Origin: Amycolatopsis pittospori
GTDB taxonomy: Bacteria > Actinomycetota > Actinomycetes > Mycobacteriales > Pseudonocardiaceae
NCBI RefSeq assembly: GCF_013870525.1
Contig: NZ_JACBXD010000074.1
Location: 1-39,798, forward strand
Direction of reading: 5' to 3'
Length of the DNA stretch: 39,798 nucleotides
Shown: piece after piece, positions 22,638-31,108 of the stretch
Layout: each line of letters starts with the position of its first letter
Numbering within the stretch: position 1 is the first letter of the stretch
Translations under genes and position numbers: made by a program
The notes under the pieces: generated by a model
The model's input: only the letters and a program-made list of their open reading frames with translations
What the model was told of the DNA's origin: nothing
Database searches by the model: none

Positions 22638-23406
22638 GGTTCTGCACCGCCTTCACGATCCATTCCTCGGCCATCGACCGGCTGGCCGGACCCCAGGTGA
22701 GCGTCCAGCGGCCTTCGCTGTCCATCGCCGCACTGAACTGGTAGCGGCCGAGGTCGTTGTCCACCAGGCCGAACGCGCCGTGCGGATACTCGGCGAGGAT
22801 GGCGTTCCGCACCGCGAGATCGACCAGGACCGTCCCGTGACGCGGACGCGAAGCACCCTCACGGATCACCTCGACGGCTTCACGCGCCTGCACGGGGATC
22901 AGCCCGCCGGCGTCCGTCTCGATGCGCACGGTCTCGCCAGGGCCCGGTGGGTGATCGGGCAGCCCGTCGAACACCCAGCCCGGCAGCGCGCTGAGGAAAC
23001 CGGACCGCAGCCGCGCTCGCCTGCCGAGCTTGTTCAGCACCGTGGTGTAGTCCTCGTCGCCGAAGAACCGGACCTCCCAAGGCTCCGCGCGCGACGGGAA
23101 GACCCCGGTCACCACACCGCGGATGAACCCGCCGCGAAGTGCGCGGTAAAGCCCGACGGCCTCGGGCGTGACCTCTCCGCCGGGGGCCAGCCCGATCGCC
23201 GCCATCCCGCTCACGAACCGGGTGTACTCCTCCACCTCCTCGGCCAGGGTGAGCCCTGGAGTCGGCTCCTCGTCGGCCAGCACGGCCGGCACGGCGAGTT
23301 CCGGGTCGTAGAACTCCATCACCGAGGGACGCTCCGGAACCTCGGCGGCCAGCGGGGCGATGACCTCGTCGATGACGTCGAAGACAGCGGTCGTTGAAGT
23401 GCTCAC
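22630..23406 (-). CDS. EspG-like protein 1 (putative ESX-secretion-associated)
   Basis: A 258-residue paralogue of the following gene, beginning with GTG as STSTTAVFDVIDEV. It has RGVVTGVFPSRAEPWEVRF, RPRHGTVLVDLAVRN, VDNDLGRYQF and a Trp-rich end (RWTLTWGP). The assignment to the EspG/PF14011 family rests on length and fold-like patterning, not on an exact motif. An alternative GTG at 23421 adds five residues; neither start has a clear ribosome-binding site. It is first in a four-gene minus-strand operon. A LexA-like site lies 34 bases upstream of the chosen start. Confidence 0.5.
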   Translation of the reverse strand: MSTSTTAVFDVIDEVIAPLAAEVPERPSVMEFYDPELAVPAVLADEEPTPGLTLAEEVEEYTRFVSGMAAIGLAPGGEVTPEAVGLYRALRGGFIRGVVTGVFPSRAEPWEVRFFGDEDYTTVLNKLGRRARLRSGFLSALPGWVFDGLPDHPPGPGETVRIETDAGGLIPVQAREAVEVIREGASRPRHGTVLVDLAVRNAILAEYPHGAFGLVDNDLGRYQFSAAMDSEGRWTLTWGPASRSMAEEWIVKAVQNHA

Positions 23407-23439
23407 CTGACCATTGAACACCCTGGTACCGACAATTTT

Positions 23440-23455
23440 TAGAACTTTTGTTCGA
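23440..23455. promoter_or_regulatory. LexA (SOS)-box-like site
   Basis: TAGAAC-TTTT-GTTCGA matches the actinobacterial LexA consensus TCGAAC-N4-GTTCGA at 11 of 12 half-site positions. It lies in the divergent region between the EspG-like operon and a TetR gene, nearer the former. An identical pair of half-sites occurs at 31101-31116. Confidence 0.5.
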
Positions 23456-23505
23456 ACGGGTGAGGTCGTTCGGCGAGCGGTCGGTGAGCGGTTCCCGGTG
23501 GACAG

Positions 23506-23545
23506 TTTTGCTCAGCTGAGCTATTTTTTGCTCATGCAAGCAAAA
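23506..23545. promoter_or_regulatory. Candidate TetR autoregulatory operator
   Basis: TTTTGCTCA occurs twice, at 23506-23514 and 23526-23534. The second copy forms an inverted repeat TTTTGCT-N6-AGCAAAA (23526-23545) that spans the TetR start codon. GCTCAGCTGAGC at 23510-23521 is a further perfect palindrome. Location and symmetry suggest autorepression by the TetR protein encoded there. Confidence 0.45.
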
Positions 23546-24127
23546 GCGAAGTCGTTCACCGAGAGTGCCAGGCGCGCACAGATCGTGGCCGCGGCCATCG
23601 AGACGATCGCCGAGCTCGGATACGGCCGCGCGTCGTTCGCTCAGATCGCGAAGCAGGCGAAGCTGTCGAGCACCGGCCTGATCTCGTACCACTTCGCGAA
23701 CAAGGAAGAACTCGTCCGCACGATCCTCGAAGACGTCTTCGGCGAGATCGGCGCCTTCATGGCGGAGCGGATGAGCTCACCGGAGTCCGCGAGCGCGGCA
23801 CTGCGGACCTACATCGAGGCCAACCTGGAGTTCGCCGCCGCCCAGCCCATCCGGATGCGGGCGCTGCTGGCGATCTTCGTCGGCGGCGCGCTCGACTACG
23901 ACCCGGCCTCCGAGCAGCGCGCGCTGGAGCCGGTGGAACGGATCCTGCGCTGGGGCCAGGAGAGCGGCGAGTTCCGCGAGTTCGACGTCCGCGTGATGGC
24001 GACGACCATCCGCCGGTCGGTGGAAGGTCCGGTGTTCCTGCTCGCCGGGCCGTCGGAACTGGATCTCACCGCCTACGCCGAGGAACTGGTGACCCTCTTC
24101 GACCTCGCGACCCGAAGGCCGACATGA
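23534..24127 (+). CDS. TetR family transcriptional regulator
   Basis: A 197-residue regulator. The N-terminal DNA-binding domain is clear: RRAQIVAAAIETIAELGYGR, ASFAQIAKQAKLSSTGLISY, HFANKEEL (about 12-58). The C-terminal helices form the ligand pocket. The ATG at 23534 follows no recognisable Shine-Dalgarno and is embedded in a dyad; the upstream part of the frame has non-coding character. It is translationally coupled (ATGA) to the membrane protein gene, with an esterase next, so it probably senses a compound handled by those two. Confidence 0.9.
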   Translation: MQAKAKSFTESARRAQIVAAAIETIAELGYGRASFAQIAKQAKLSSTGLISYHFANKEELVRTILEDVFGEIGAFMAERMSSPESASAALRTYIEANLEFAAAQPIRMRALLAIFVGGALDYDPASEQRALEPVERILRWGQESGEFREFDVRVMATTIRRSVEGPVFLLAGPSELDLTAYAEELVTLFDLATRRPT

Positions 24128-24771
24128 CCTCCGTGATCCGCCAGTGGGGCATGGTGCTACTCGAAATCGTGGTGCCCGTGGCGGGGTACTACGTGCTGCG
24201 GGCCTTCGGCATGGACGTCCTGTTAGCGCTCGCCCTCTGCGCGCTGCCGACCGTGCTCTTCGTGCTGTACCGGGCGATCAGGCTGAGGAAGGTCGACACG
24301 TTCGCGATCTTCGTGCTGACGATCTTCGCGGTGAGCGTCGGCGTCTCGTTCGTCACCGGCAGTCCCCGTTTCATGCTGGCGAAGGCCGGCTGGTTCACCG
24401 GCGCGATCGGCGCCGCGTTCCTGGTGTCACTCCTGTTCACCAGGCCGCTCGCCTTCACCCTGGCCCGCTCGATGCTGGCGAGGAGCCCGTGGGCCGAGAC
24501 CCTGCGCGCCACCGAATGGAACGACCTGTGGCCGCGGCACCGCTGGTTCCGGCGCGCCTGGCGCGTCGCGACCGTTCTCTGGGGCGTCGGACTGCTCGCC
24601 GACGCCGCCGGGCGGGTCCTGATGGCGTACGCGCTCCCGGTCGACGCCGTTCCCGCCCTCGGCACCGCGTTGTACGGCGTCACCTTCGTCGCCGTGCAGG
24701 TGATGCAACACCTCTACTTCCGCCGGGTGGGCCTGTGGCGCCGTCTCGCGGAGAAACCCGTCCACACCTGA
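24124..24771 (+). CDS. Membrane protein, VC0807-like family
   Basis: A 215-residue integral membrane protein with about five to six helices, starting in the first 30 residues (MVLLEIVVPVAGYYVLRAFG). Later stretches are TFAIFVLTIFAVSVGVSFV and TALYGVTFVAVQVMQHLYF. The pattern and the ATEWNDLWPRHRWFRRAWR loop resemble proteins annotated VC0807, whose function is unknown. Its ATG overlaps the TetR stop by four bases and the esterase follows after 15 bases, so it is the middle gene of a three-gene operon. Confidence 0.7.
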   Translation: MTSVIRQWGMVLLEIVVPVAGYYVLRAFGMDVLLALALCALPTVLFVLYRAIRLRKVDTFAIFVLTIFAVSVGVSFVTGSPRFMLAKAGWFTGAIGAAFLVSLLFTRPLAFTLARSMLARSPWAETLRATEWNDLWPRHRWFRRAWRVATVLWGVGLLADAAGRVLMAYALPVDAVPALGTALYGVTFVAVQVMQHLYFRRVGLWRRLAEKPVHT

Positions 24772-24786
24772 CCGAAAGGGAATCCC

Positions 24787-26334
24787 ATGCACCTGTTTTC
24801 GATCCTCCTCGCCGGCCTGATGACGATGCTTCCCGTCGCCACCCCGCCGGACCCGCTCGTCGCGCGCACCGACGCGGGTCTGGTTCGCGGCAAGGAATCC
24901 GGGCCGACCCGGACGTTCAGCGGGATCCGGTTCGCAGCGCCGCCCGTCGGCGAGGACCGCTGGAAGCCACCACGGCCGCCGGAGCCCTGGAAGGGCGTCG
25001 CCGACGCCACGAAACCGGGGAACTTCTGTCCACAAAGCACCACCGGCGCTCCCCTTACCGATGAGGACTGCTTGTTCCTCAACGTCACCGTGCCACGTGA
25101 CGCGGGCGGCCGACGGCTTCCGGTGCTCGTCTGGCTGCACGGCGGCGGCTACACGAGGGACGCCGGGAGCCTCTACGGCGCGCAGCGGCTGGCCGATCAG
25201 GGCGGCGTCATCGTGGTGACGACGAACTACCGGCTCGGCGTATTCGGCTACTTCGGACATCCGGGACTCGCGGGATCCGGTGATTTCGGCCTGGCGGACC
25301 AGCTTTCCGCGCTGCGCTGGACGCAGCACAACATCGCGTCGTTCGGCGGGAATCCCGGCGACGTGACGGTGGCCGGGCAGTCCGCCGGCGGGATGAGCAC
25401 CTGCGCGCTGCTGACCTCGCCCGCCGCGACCGGCCTGTTCCACAAGGCCGCGATCATGTCCGGCTCGTGCCTGTTGAACTGGCCGCCCGGTGGCCTGATC
25501 CCGAACCAGGACGCGCAGACGCCGTACTCACCACTCGCCGAGACCGAGGCCGACGGCAAGGCCGTCGCCACGAGTCTCGGGTGCACGGGTCCGGCGGCGG
25601 TCGAGTGCCTCCGCCGCCTGCCCGCCGCGGATCTGTTGCCGCATACGCAAACCTTCGCCAACCACCTGACCTACGACACGCCTCTGCTGCCGTCCGATCC
25701 CGCGAAAGCGTTGCGCCACGGCGCTTACCACCGCGTTCCGGTCATCTCCGGCGGGACGCACGACGAAATGCGGTCGTTCGTCGCCGGCGTCGCGATGGTC
25801 AAGCCGATCACCGAGGAGCGTTATCAGGAGTTCCTGCGCAAGGCGTTCGGCGAGTACGCGGACGAGGTCGGGGCGAAGTATCCGTCGCGGGACTACGAAT
25901 CTCCTGCGATGGCGTGGGCGACGGTGACCACCGACCGCTCGTGGGCCTGCCCGACGGCCGAGGCGGACCGCGTGATGTCCGAACGTGGTCCCGTTTACGC
26001 CTACGAATTCGACGACAAGAACGCACCCAACGTCAACGGCGTCGAGGCTCCGGGCCTGCCGCACGGCGCGGCACACGCCCTCGACATGGCGTACCTCTTC
26101 GAACTGGGCGGATTCGACCTGATCGAGCGCCCCGAGCAGAAACGCCTGTCGGACCAGATGATCGCGTACTGGACCGCTTTCGTCCGCACGGGTGATCCGA
26201 ACACGCCGGGTTCACCGCGCTGGGACCCGTACGGCGGCCGCGGTCCGGTGCTCTCGCTCGCCCCGGACGCGATCAGGCCCACCGATCACGACGTGGATCA
26301 CCGGTGCGGCTTCTGGGCTTCTGTCGGCTCGTGA
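24787..26334 (+). CDS. Secreted type B carboxylesterase
   Basis: A 515-residue alpha/beta-hydrolase of the COesterase family with a short signal peptide (MHLFSILLAGLMTMLPVATP). Motifs: FSGIRFAAPPVG, EDCLFLNV, oxyanion hole HGGG (118-121), nucleophile Ser199 in AGQSAGG (GESAGG in most relatives), acid Glu327 in THDEM, and His430 in GAAHALDMAYLF. It hydrolyses carboxylic esters outside the cell; the substrate is not readable from sequence. AAAGGGA lies 5 bases before the ATG. The Gln in place of Glu before the active serine is a notable but tolerated change. Confidence 0.93.
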   Translation: MHLFSILLAGLMTMLPVATPPDPLVARTDAGLVRGKESGPTRTFSGIRFAAPPVGEDRWKPPRPPEPWKGVADATKPGNFCPQSTTGAPLTDEDCLFLNVTVPRDAGGRRLPVLVWLHGGGYTRDAGSLYGAQRLADQGGVIVVTTNYRLGVFGYFGHPGLAGSGDFGLADQLSALRWTQHNIASFGGNPGDVTVAGQSAGGMSTCALLTSPAATGLFHKAAIMSGSCLLNWPPGGLIPNQDAQTPYSPLAETEADGKAVATSLGCTGPAAVECLRRLPAADLLPHTQTFANHLTYDTPLLPSDPAKALRHGAYHRVPVISGGTHDEMRSFVAGVAMVKPITEERYQEFLRKAFGEYADEVGAKYPSRDYESPAMAWATVTTDRSWACPTAEADRVMSERGPVYAYEFDDKNAPNVNGVEAPGLPHGAAHALDMAYLFELGGFDLIERPEQKRLSDQMIAYWTAFVRTGDPNTPGSPRWDPYGGRGPVLSLAPDAIRPTDHDVDHRCGFWASVGS

Positions 26335-26350
26335 CGCTCCGCGCCCGGAT

Positions 26351-26403
26351 GCTATGAAAGGCCCGTTACTTGCAAATTTTGCAAGTAACGGGCCTTTCAT
26401 AGC
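26351..26403. terminator. Convergent-gene hairpin, TGAA/TTCA family (copy f)
   Basis: A near-perfect 53-base palindrome: 26-base arms 26351-26376 and 26378-26403 around a single T. It lies between the convergent carboxylesterase and topA genes. It is almost identical to the 30429-30487 copy. Confidence 0.8.
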
Positions 26404-26424
26404 GCGCTTGTGCGAGAGCTAGCG

Positions 26425-29334
26425 CTACTTCGTCTTCGTAGCGGTGGAACGCGCAGCCGGCTTCTTCGCGGCCGTTGTGGACTTCGCGGCCGTCGTCGAC
26501 TTCGTCGCGGTGGTCTTCTTCGCCGCGGTCTTCGTGGCCGTCGTCTTCGACGCCGTGGTCTTCCGCGCCGGAGCCTTGCGCTTGGGCGCCGGGCCCTTCG
26601 CGCGCTTCTCCGCCAGCAGTTCGGCGCCGCGCTCGGCGGTCAGTTCCTCGATGCTGTCCGACTTCCGCAGCGTCGCGTTGTACTCCCCGTCGGTCACGTA
26701 CGGGCCGAAGCGGCCGTCCTTGACCACCATCGGCTTACCGGACACGGGGTCGTCGCCCAGTTCTTTGAGCGGCGGCTTCGCGGTCGCGGAGCGTCCACGC
26801 TGCTTCGGCTCCGAGTAGATCTTCAGAGCCTCTTCGAGAGTGATCTCGAAGAGCTGATCCTCGGTCGTGAGCGAACGCGAGTCCGTGCCCTTCTTCAGGT
26901 ACGGCCCGTAGCGCCCGTTCTGCGCCGTGATCTCGTCGCCGGACTCGGGGTCCTTGCCGACCACGCGCGGCAGCGAAAGCAGCTTCAGCGCGTCTTCGAG
27001 GTTCATCGTCTCGATAGACATGGACTTGAACAGCGAACCCGTACGCGGCTTCGGCTGCTTCGCCTTCGCGGCCTTCTTCTGCGCGGCAGTCGCGCCTTCG
27101 GGCAGCGGCTCCGGCTCGGGAAGGAGCTCGGTGACGTACGGGCCGAAGCGGCCTTCCTTCGCCACGATCTCGTGCCCGCTGACCGGGTCGGTGCCGAGCA
27201 CGCGGCCTTCCTGCGGCGTCGCGAACAGCTTCTCCGCGAGTTCCAGGGTCAGCTCGTCCGGCGGCAGGTCCTCGGGCAGGTTCGCCCGCTGCGACGTGCC
27301 GTCGACCTCGCGTTCGAGGTACGGGCCGTAGCGGCCGACGCGCACGACGACGGTGTGGCCTTCGGGGTCGCTGAACAGCGGGATCGAGTTGATCTCGCGG
27401 GCGTCGATGTCCTCGACGCCGGAGCCGACCAGCTTCTTCAGCCCACCGAGCCGGCCGACGGAACCGTCGACGCCCATGTCGCCGCCGAAGTAGAACTTCG
27501 ACAGCCACTGCGTACGGTGCTCGTCACCGGCGGCGATACGGTCGAGTTCGTCCTCCATGCCGGCGGTGAAGTCGTAGTCGACCAGCCGCTCGAAATGCCG
27601 CTCCATCAACCCGATCACGGCGAACGCGACCCAGGAGGGAACCAGCGCGGAACCCTTCTTCCATACGTAGCCGCGGTCCTGGATGGTCTTGATGATCGAC
27701 GCGTACGTCGACGGGCGGCCGATGCCCAGCTCTTCGAGCTTGCTGACCAGGCTCGGCTCCGAGTAGCGCGCGGGCGGCGACGTGGTGTGCCCGTCCGGGC
27801 TCAGCTCGGACGCGGTCAGCGCCTGGTCCTTGACCAGCTGCGGGAGACGGCTCTGCTTGTCGTCCGCCTCGCCACCGCTTTCGGTGTCGACGGCCTCGAC
27901 GTACGCCTTGAGGAACCCGGCGAAGGTGATCGTGCGGCCCGAAGAGGCGAAGGTGACTTCTTCGCCGCTGGTGGCGGTGCCGACGATGCGCACCGACATC
28001 GTGGTGCCCTTCGCGTCCGCCATCTGCGACGCGATCGTGCGCTGCCAGATCATCTCGTAAAGGCGGTACTCGTCGGTGTCCAGATCCTTCGCGACCTGGC
28101 CCGGCGTACGGAAGACCTCGCCCGACGGACGGATCGCCTCGTGGGCTTCCTGCGCGTTCTTCACCTTGCGGGTGTACTGGCGCGGCGACGGCGAGACGTA
28201 TTCCTTGCCGTACAGCTGCGTCGCCTGGCTGCGCGCCGCCGAGATCGCCGACTCCGACAGCGTCGTGGAGTCGGTACGCATATAAGTGATGTAACCGTTC
28301 TCGTACAGCTTCTGCGCGATCCGCATGGTGCGCTCGGAGGTGAACCGCAGCTTGCGACCCGCCTCCTGCTGCAGGGTCGAGGTCATGAAGGGCGCGTACG
28401 GCTTGCGGGTGTACGGCTTCTCTTCGACGCTCGCGACCTTGAAGTCACGGTTCTTCAGCGCCTCGGCCAGCCGGACCGCGTCGGCCTCGGCAAGCACGCG
28501 GATCTCGTTGTTCGAGGAGGTGCCGGTCTTCAGCTGACCGTCCGAGCCGAAGTCACGGCCGGTGGCCAGACGCGCGCCGTCCACGGCGATCATCCGGGCC
28601 GGGAAGGTGCGAGGCGCGGCCTCGGCACCGGCATCCATCGTGGCGGAGATGTCCCAGTACGACGCCGAGGTGAAGCGCATGCGCTCGCGTTCCCGCTCGA
28701 CCACGATTCGGGTCGCCACGGACTGCACACGGCCCGCCGAAAGCTTCGGCATGACCTTCTTCCACAGCACGGGCGAGACCTCGTAGCCGTAGAGCCGGTC
28801 CAGGATGCGGCGCGTCTCCTGCGCGTCGACCAGGTCGCCGTCGAGCTCACGGGTGCTGTCGGCGGCGGCACGGATCGCCTGCTCGGTGACCTCGTGGAAG
28901 ACCATCCGGCGGACCGGGACCTTCGGCTTGAGGGTCTCCAGCAGATGCCACGCGATGGCTTCGCCCTCGCGGTCGGGGTCCGTGGCGAGATAGAGCTCGT
29001 CGACGTCCTTCAGCAGGCTCTTCAGCTCGGTGACCTTGGACTTCTTGTCCGGGGTCACGACGTAGAGCGCCTTGAAGTCGTTGTCGACGTCGACACCCAG
29101 CCGCGCCCACGACTCGCCCTTGTACTGGGCCGGCACGTCGGCCGCGCCGCGGGGAAGGTCCCGGATGTGCCCGACGGACGACTCCACGACGTAGTTGACG
29201 CCGAGGTACGGGGCGATCTTGCGGGCCTTGGTCGGCGACTCGACGATCACCAGCCGACGACGGCCCGCGCCGTCGTCCGACGCCGCGGTCTTCTTCGTCC
29301 GTGCTCCTGCCACGCTGTCCTGCTCTCCGCTCAT
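26425..29334 (-). CDS. topA: DNA topoisomerase I
   Basis: A 969-residue type IA enzyme that relaxes negative supercoils. The TOPRIM domain starts RRLVIVESPTKARKIAPYLG and includes the metal site DPDREGEAIAWHL. The active tyrosine is Tyr351 in ITYMRTDST. C-terminal Topo_C repeats show as four G-R-(Y/F)-G-P-Y units, followed by a Lys/Ala/Thr-rich tail. This is the actinobacterial architecture without zinc fingers. ATG 29334 is chosen because GAAGG lies 8 bases upstream and the length then matches relatives; 29382 and 29439 are longer alternatives. Counterpart of Rv3646c. Confidence 0.96.
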   Translation of the reverse strand: MSGEQDSVAGARTKKTAASDDGAGRRRLVIVESPTKARKIAPYLGVNYVVESSVGHIRDLPRGAADVPAQYKGESWARLGVDVDNDFKALYVVTPDKKSKVTELKSLLKDVDELYLATDPDREGEAIAWHLLETLKPKVPVRRMVFHEVTEQAIRAAADSTRELDGDLVDAQETRRILDRLYGYEVSPVLWKKVMPKLSAGRVQSVATRIVVERERERMRFTSASYWDISATMDAGAEAAPRTFPARMIAVDGARLATGRDFGSDGQLKTGTSSNNEIRVLAEADAVRLAEALKNRDFKVASVEEKPYTRKPYAPFMTSTLQQEAGRKLRFTSERTMRIAQKLYENGYITYMRTDSTTLSESAISAARSQATQLYGKEYVSPSPRQYTRKVKNAQEAHEAIRPSGEVFRTPGQVAKDLDTDEYRLYEMIWQRTIASQMADAKGTTMSVRIVGTATSGEEVTFASSGRTITFAGFLKAYVEAVDTESGGEADDKQSRLPQLVKDQALTASELSPDGHTTSPPARYSEPSLVSKLEELGIGRPSTYASIIKTIQDRGYVWKKGSALVPSWVAFAVIGLMERHFERLVDYDFTAGMEDELDRIAAGDEHRTQWLSKFYFGGDMGVDGSVGRLGGLKKLVGSGVEDIDAREINSIPLFSDPEGHTVVVRVGRYGPYLEREVDGTSQRANLPEDLPPDELTLELAEKLFATPQEGRVLGTDPVSGHEIVAKEGRFGPYVTELLPEPEPLPEGATAAQKKAAKAKQPKPRTGSLFKSMSIETMNLEDALKLLSLPRVVGKDPESGDEITAQNGRYGPYLKKGTDSRSLTTEDQLFEITLEEALKIYSEPKQRGRSATAKPPLKELGDDPVSGKPMVVKDGRFGPYVTDGEYNATLRKSDSIEELTAERGAELLAEKRAKGPAPKRKAPARKTTASKTTATKTAAKKTTATKSTTAAKSTTAAKKPAARSTATKTK

Positions 29335-29602
29335 CTTCGGCGCCTTCGCGCCGCCTCTCGACCCGTCAGTGTGCACGCTCATGCCGCCCGGACCACGTCT
29401 AGGTGGCACAACACGCCGCCGATCGTGTGTCCAGCGCATCGCCGCTGACCTCGCCGATGTTTCCTTTCAACACCTAGCACGTGATGTCGGACACGTCCGC
29501 CTGGGGTGCCGCGTGATCACCCGAACACCCTCCGTTCGACGGTGGTGGCTCCCTTCCGCCAACGCTTCACTTGATGTCCACGCCGACCCGAAAGGACTCC
29601 AC

Positions 29603-30415
29603 GTGACCCGACGACTCCTCGGCACGCTGTTCGCCATGCTGACCGCATCCGCCCTGGTCGGGGTGACCCCGGCGGAAGCCGCCACGACCACCTTCGCCGG
29701 AACGGTGGCCTTGTCGAACTGCTCCGGGTCGGTGGTGAAGCCGCCCGAGGCGAGCCTTTCCGACCCGGCCCTCGTCCTCTCCAACGGGCATTGCCTCCAA
29801 GAAGGTTTCCCGGACCCTGGAGAAGTAATCGTCAACCAGCCGTCATCACGGACCTTCAGCCTGCTGTCCAAGGACGGCCGCTCGTCACTGGGCACCCTCA
29901 AGGCGAAGAAGCTGCTCTACGCGACGATGACCGACACGGACGTCTCGCTGTACCAGCTCAACACCAGCTATTCCCAGATCCAGGCGTCCTACGGTATCGC
30001 CCCGCTGACGCTCTCGCCGACCCGTCCGTCGGCCGGCGTCGCGATGGACGTCGTCTCCGGTTACTGGAAGAAGATCTATTCCTGCAACGTCGACGGCTTC
30101 GTCCACGAGCTGCACGAGGCGGACTGGGTCTGGAAGGACTCGATCAGGTACACCTCGGCGTGCAAGACGATCGGCGGGACCTCGGGGTCGCCGATCATCG
30201 AGACCTCGACCGGCAAGGTCATCGGCGTCAACAACACCGGCAACGAGAGCGGCCAGCGGTGCACGATGAACAACCCGTGCGAGGTCGACGCGGCCGGGAA
30301 GGTAACCGTGCGGAAGGGCATCAACTACGGGGAGCAGACCTATCAGCTGACCTCTTGCCTTTCGCGTAGTGAGCTGGACCTGGCGAACCCGAACTGCAAG
30401 GCGCCGAAGCCCTGA
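29603..30415 (+). CDS. Secreted trypsin-like serine protease (S1 fold)
   Basis: A 270-residue protein with a signal peptide (RRLLGTLFAMLTASALVGV, cleavage after PAEA). The catalytic triad is recognisable: His in LSNGHC, Asp in TDTDVSLYQL, and Ser in GGTSGSPI, where trypsin has GDSGGP. About five cysteines could form disulfides. The variant Ser motif is common in actinobacterial S1-like secreted proteins, and activity is likely but not certain. The GTG start has AAAGGA 6 bases upstream. The open frame back to 29195 is antisense to topA and not used. The 268-base gap 29335-29602 holds the divergent promoters; I see no clear consensus there. Confidence 0.85.
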   Translation: MTRRLLGTLFAMLTASALVGVTPAEAATTTFAGTVALSNCSGSVVKPPEASLSDPALVLSNGHCLQEGFPDPGEVIVNQPSSRTFSLLSKDGRSSLGTLKAKKLLYATMTDTDVSLYQLNTSYSQIQASYGIAPLTLSPTRPSAGVAMDVVSGYWKKIYSCNVDGFVHELHEADWVWKDSIRYTSACKTIGGTSGSPIIETSTGKVIGVNNTGNESGQRCTMNNPCEVDAAGKVTVRKGINYGEQTYQLTSCLSRSELDLANPNCKAPKP

Positions 30416-30428
30416 TTCCCCTCGCTCG

Positions 30429-30487
30429 AGTGCTATGAACGGCCCGTTACTTGCAAATTTTGCAAGTAACGGGCCGTTCATAGCACT
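30429..30487. terminator. Convergent-gene hairpin, TGAA/TTCA family (copy g)
   Basis: A 59-base palindrome with perfect 29-base arms (30429-30457 and 30459-30487) around one T. It lies between the convergent protease and WhiA-N-like genes. It differs from copy f at mirror positions only, so pairing is kept. Confidence 0.8.
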
Positions 30488-30496
30488 TGGTGAGCG

Positions 30497-31108
30497 TCAA
30501 ACAGCACGAACGACGGGGACCAGGCTCGGCCAGGCCGGCTCCGCCCCGGCGGGCGCGTCACCGATCAGCTCCAGCACGTGCGCCAGCCGCCGTCGGCCCG
30601 TGACCCGCAGAAACGCCTCCTCGCCGCGCTGCACCTTCGCCGGTACGCCGAGCTGCGCGAGCGCGCGGATGAGCCGCTCGTGCGTCTCCGGCGCCTCCGG
30701 ATCGAGCGCGAGCAGGTAGCCGTTGCCCTGAGGGCTGCCGCCCGCCAGCGCCCACATCCTCAGCATCGCCCCGTCGAGCCGGAACCCGTCCGGCAGCACC
30801 TTCTCCTCGCCCCGGCTCCACCGCCGCTCCAGTGGCAGCAGATCGACCCGGAACGGCGTTCTCACCAGCGGGCGTCCGCATTCGGCGGCCGAGACCTGCG
30901 CCTCGGCACCACGCCGACGGCATTCACGGGCGAGAGCACGCGCCCGCCACTGCTCGTCGACCACGGCGGACAGCCGTGCCGCCGTCCGCCCGAAGCCCGC
31001 CATCCGGCCGGGCCCGCACAGCACACCGGCGAGGTCGGCGAGCCCTGGCCCGCTCGCCTCCGCCGAGAAGAGCGAGATCGTCCCGTCCACCCGGACAGAA
31101 TAGAACAC
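30497..31108 (-). CDS. Rv3647c-like protein resembling the WhiA N-terminal domain
   Basis: A 203-residue protein next to topA, where M. tuberculosis has Rv3647c. The region from about 117 on (RMWALAGGSPQGNGYLLALD, then RLIRALAQLGVPAKVQRGEE, then FLRVTGRRRLAHVLELIGDA) parallels the degenerate LAGLIDADG repeat of WhiA: a small-residue turn, a beta strand, an LG(V)-A-K-x-R strand, then a helix ending LG. The first half looks like a second, weaker repeat. There is no helix-turn-helix as in WhiA. DNA binding is plausible but unproven. The GTG at 31108 lies inside a LexA-like site and has no Shine-Dalgarno, so the true start may be a few codons later. Confidence 0.65.
   Translation of the reverse strand: MFYSVRVDGTISLFSAEASGPGLADLAGVLCGPGRMAGFGRTAARLSAVVDEQWRARALARECRRRGAEAQVSAAECGRPLVRTPFRVDLLPLERRWSRGEEKVLPDGFRLDGAMLRMWALAGGSPQGNGYLLALDPEAPETHERLIRALAQLGVPAKVQRGEEAFLRVTGRRRLAHVLELIGDAPAGAEPAWPSLVPVVRAV

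Noticed and set aside
25027..25036. CTGTCCACA, near-match to a DnaA box in the carboxylesterase gene
   Set aside because: Single, mismatched and coding; expected by chance.
26410..29448. 1012-codon open frame opposite topA
   Set aside because: Arg/Leu/Asp-rich antisense shadow created by high GC third positions; topA is certain.
29522..29538. CGAAC...GTTCG dyad upstream of the secreted protease
   Set aside because: Half-sites are 7 bases apart; LexA boxes need 4, so it is not counted as an SOS site.
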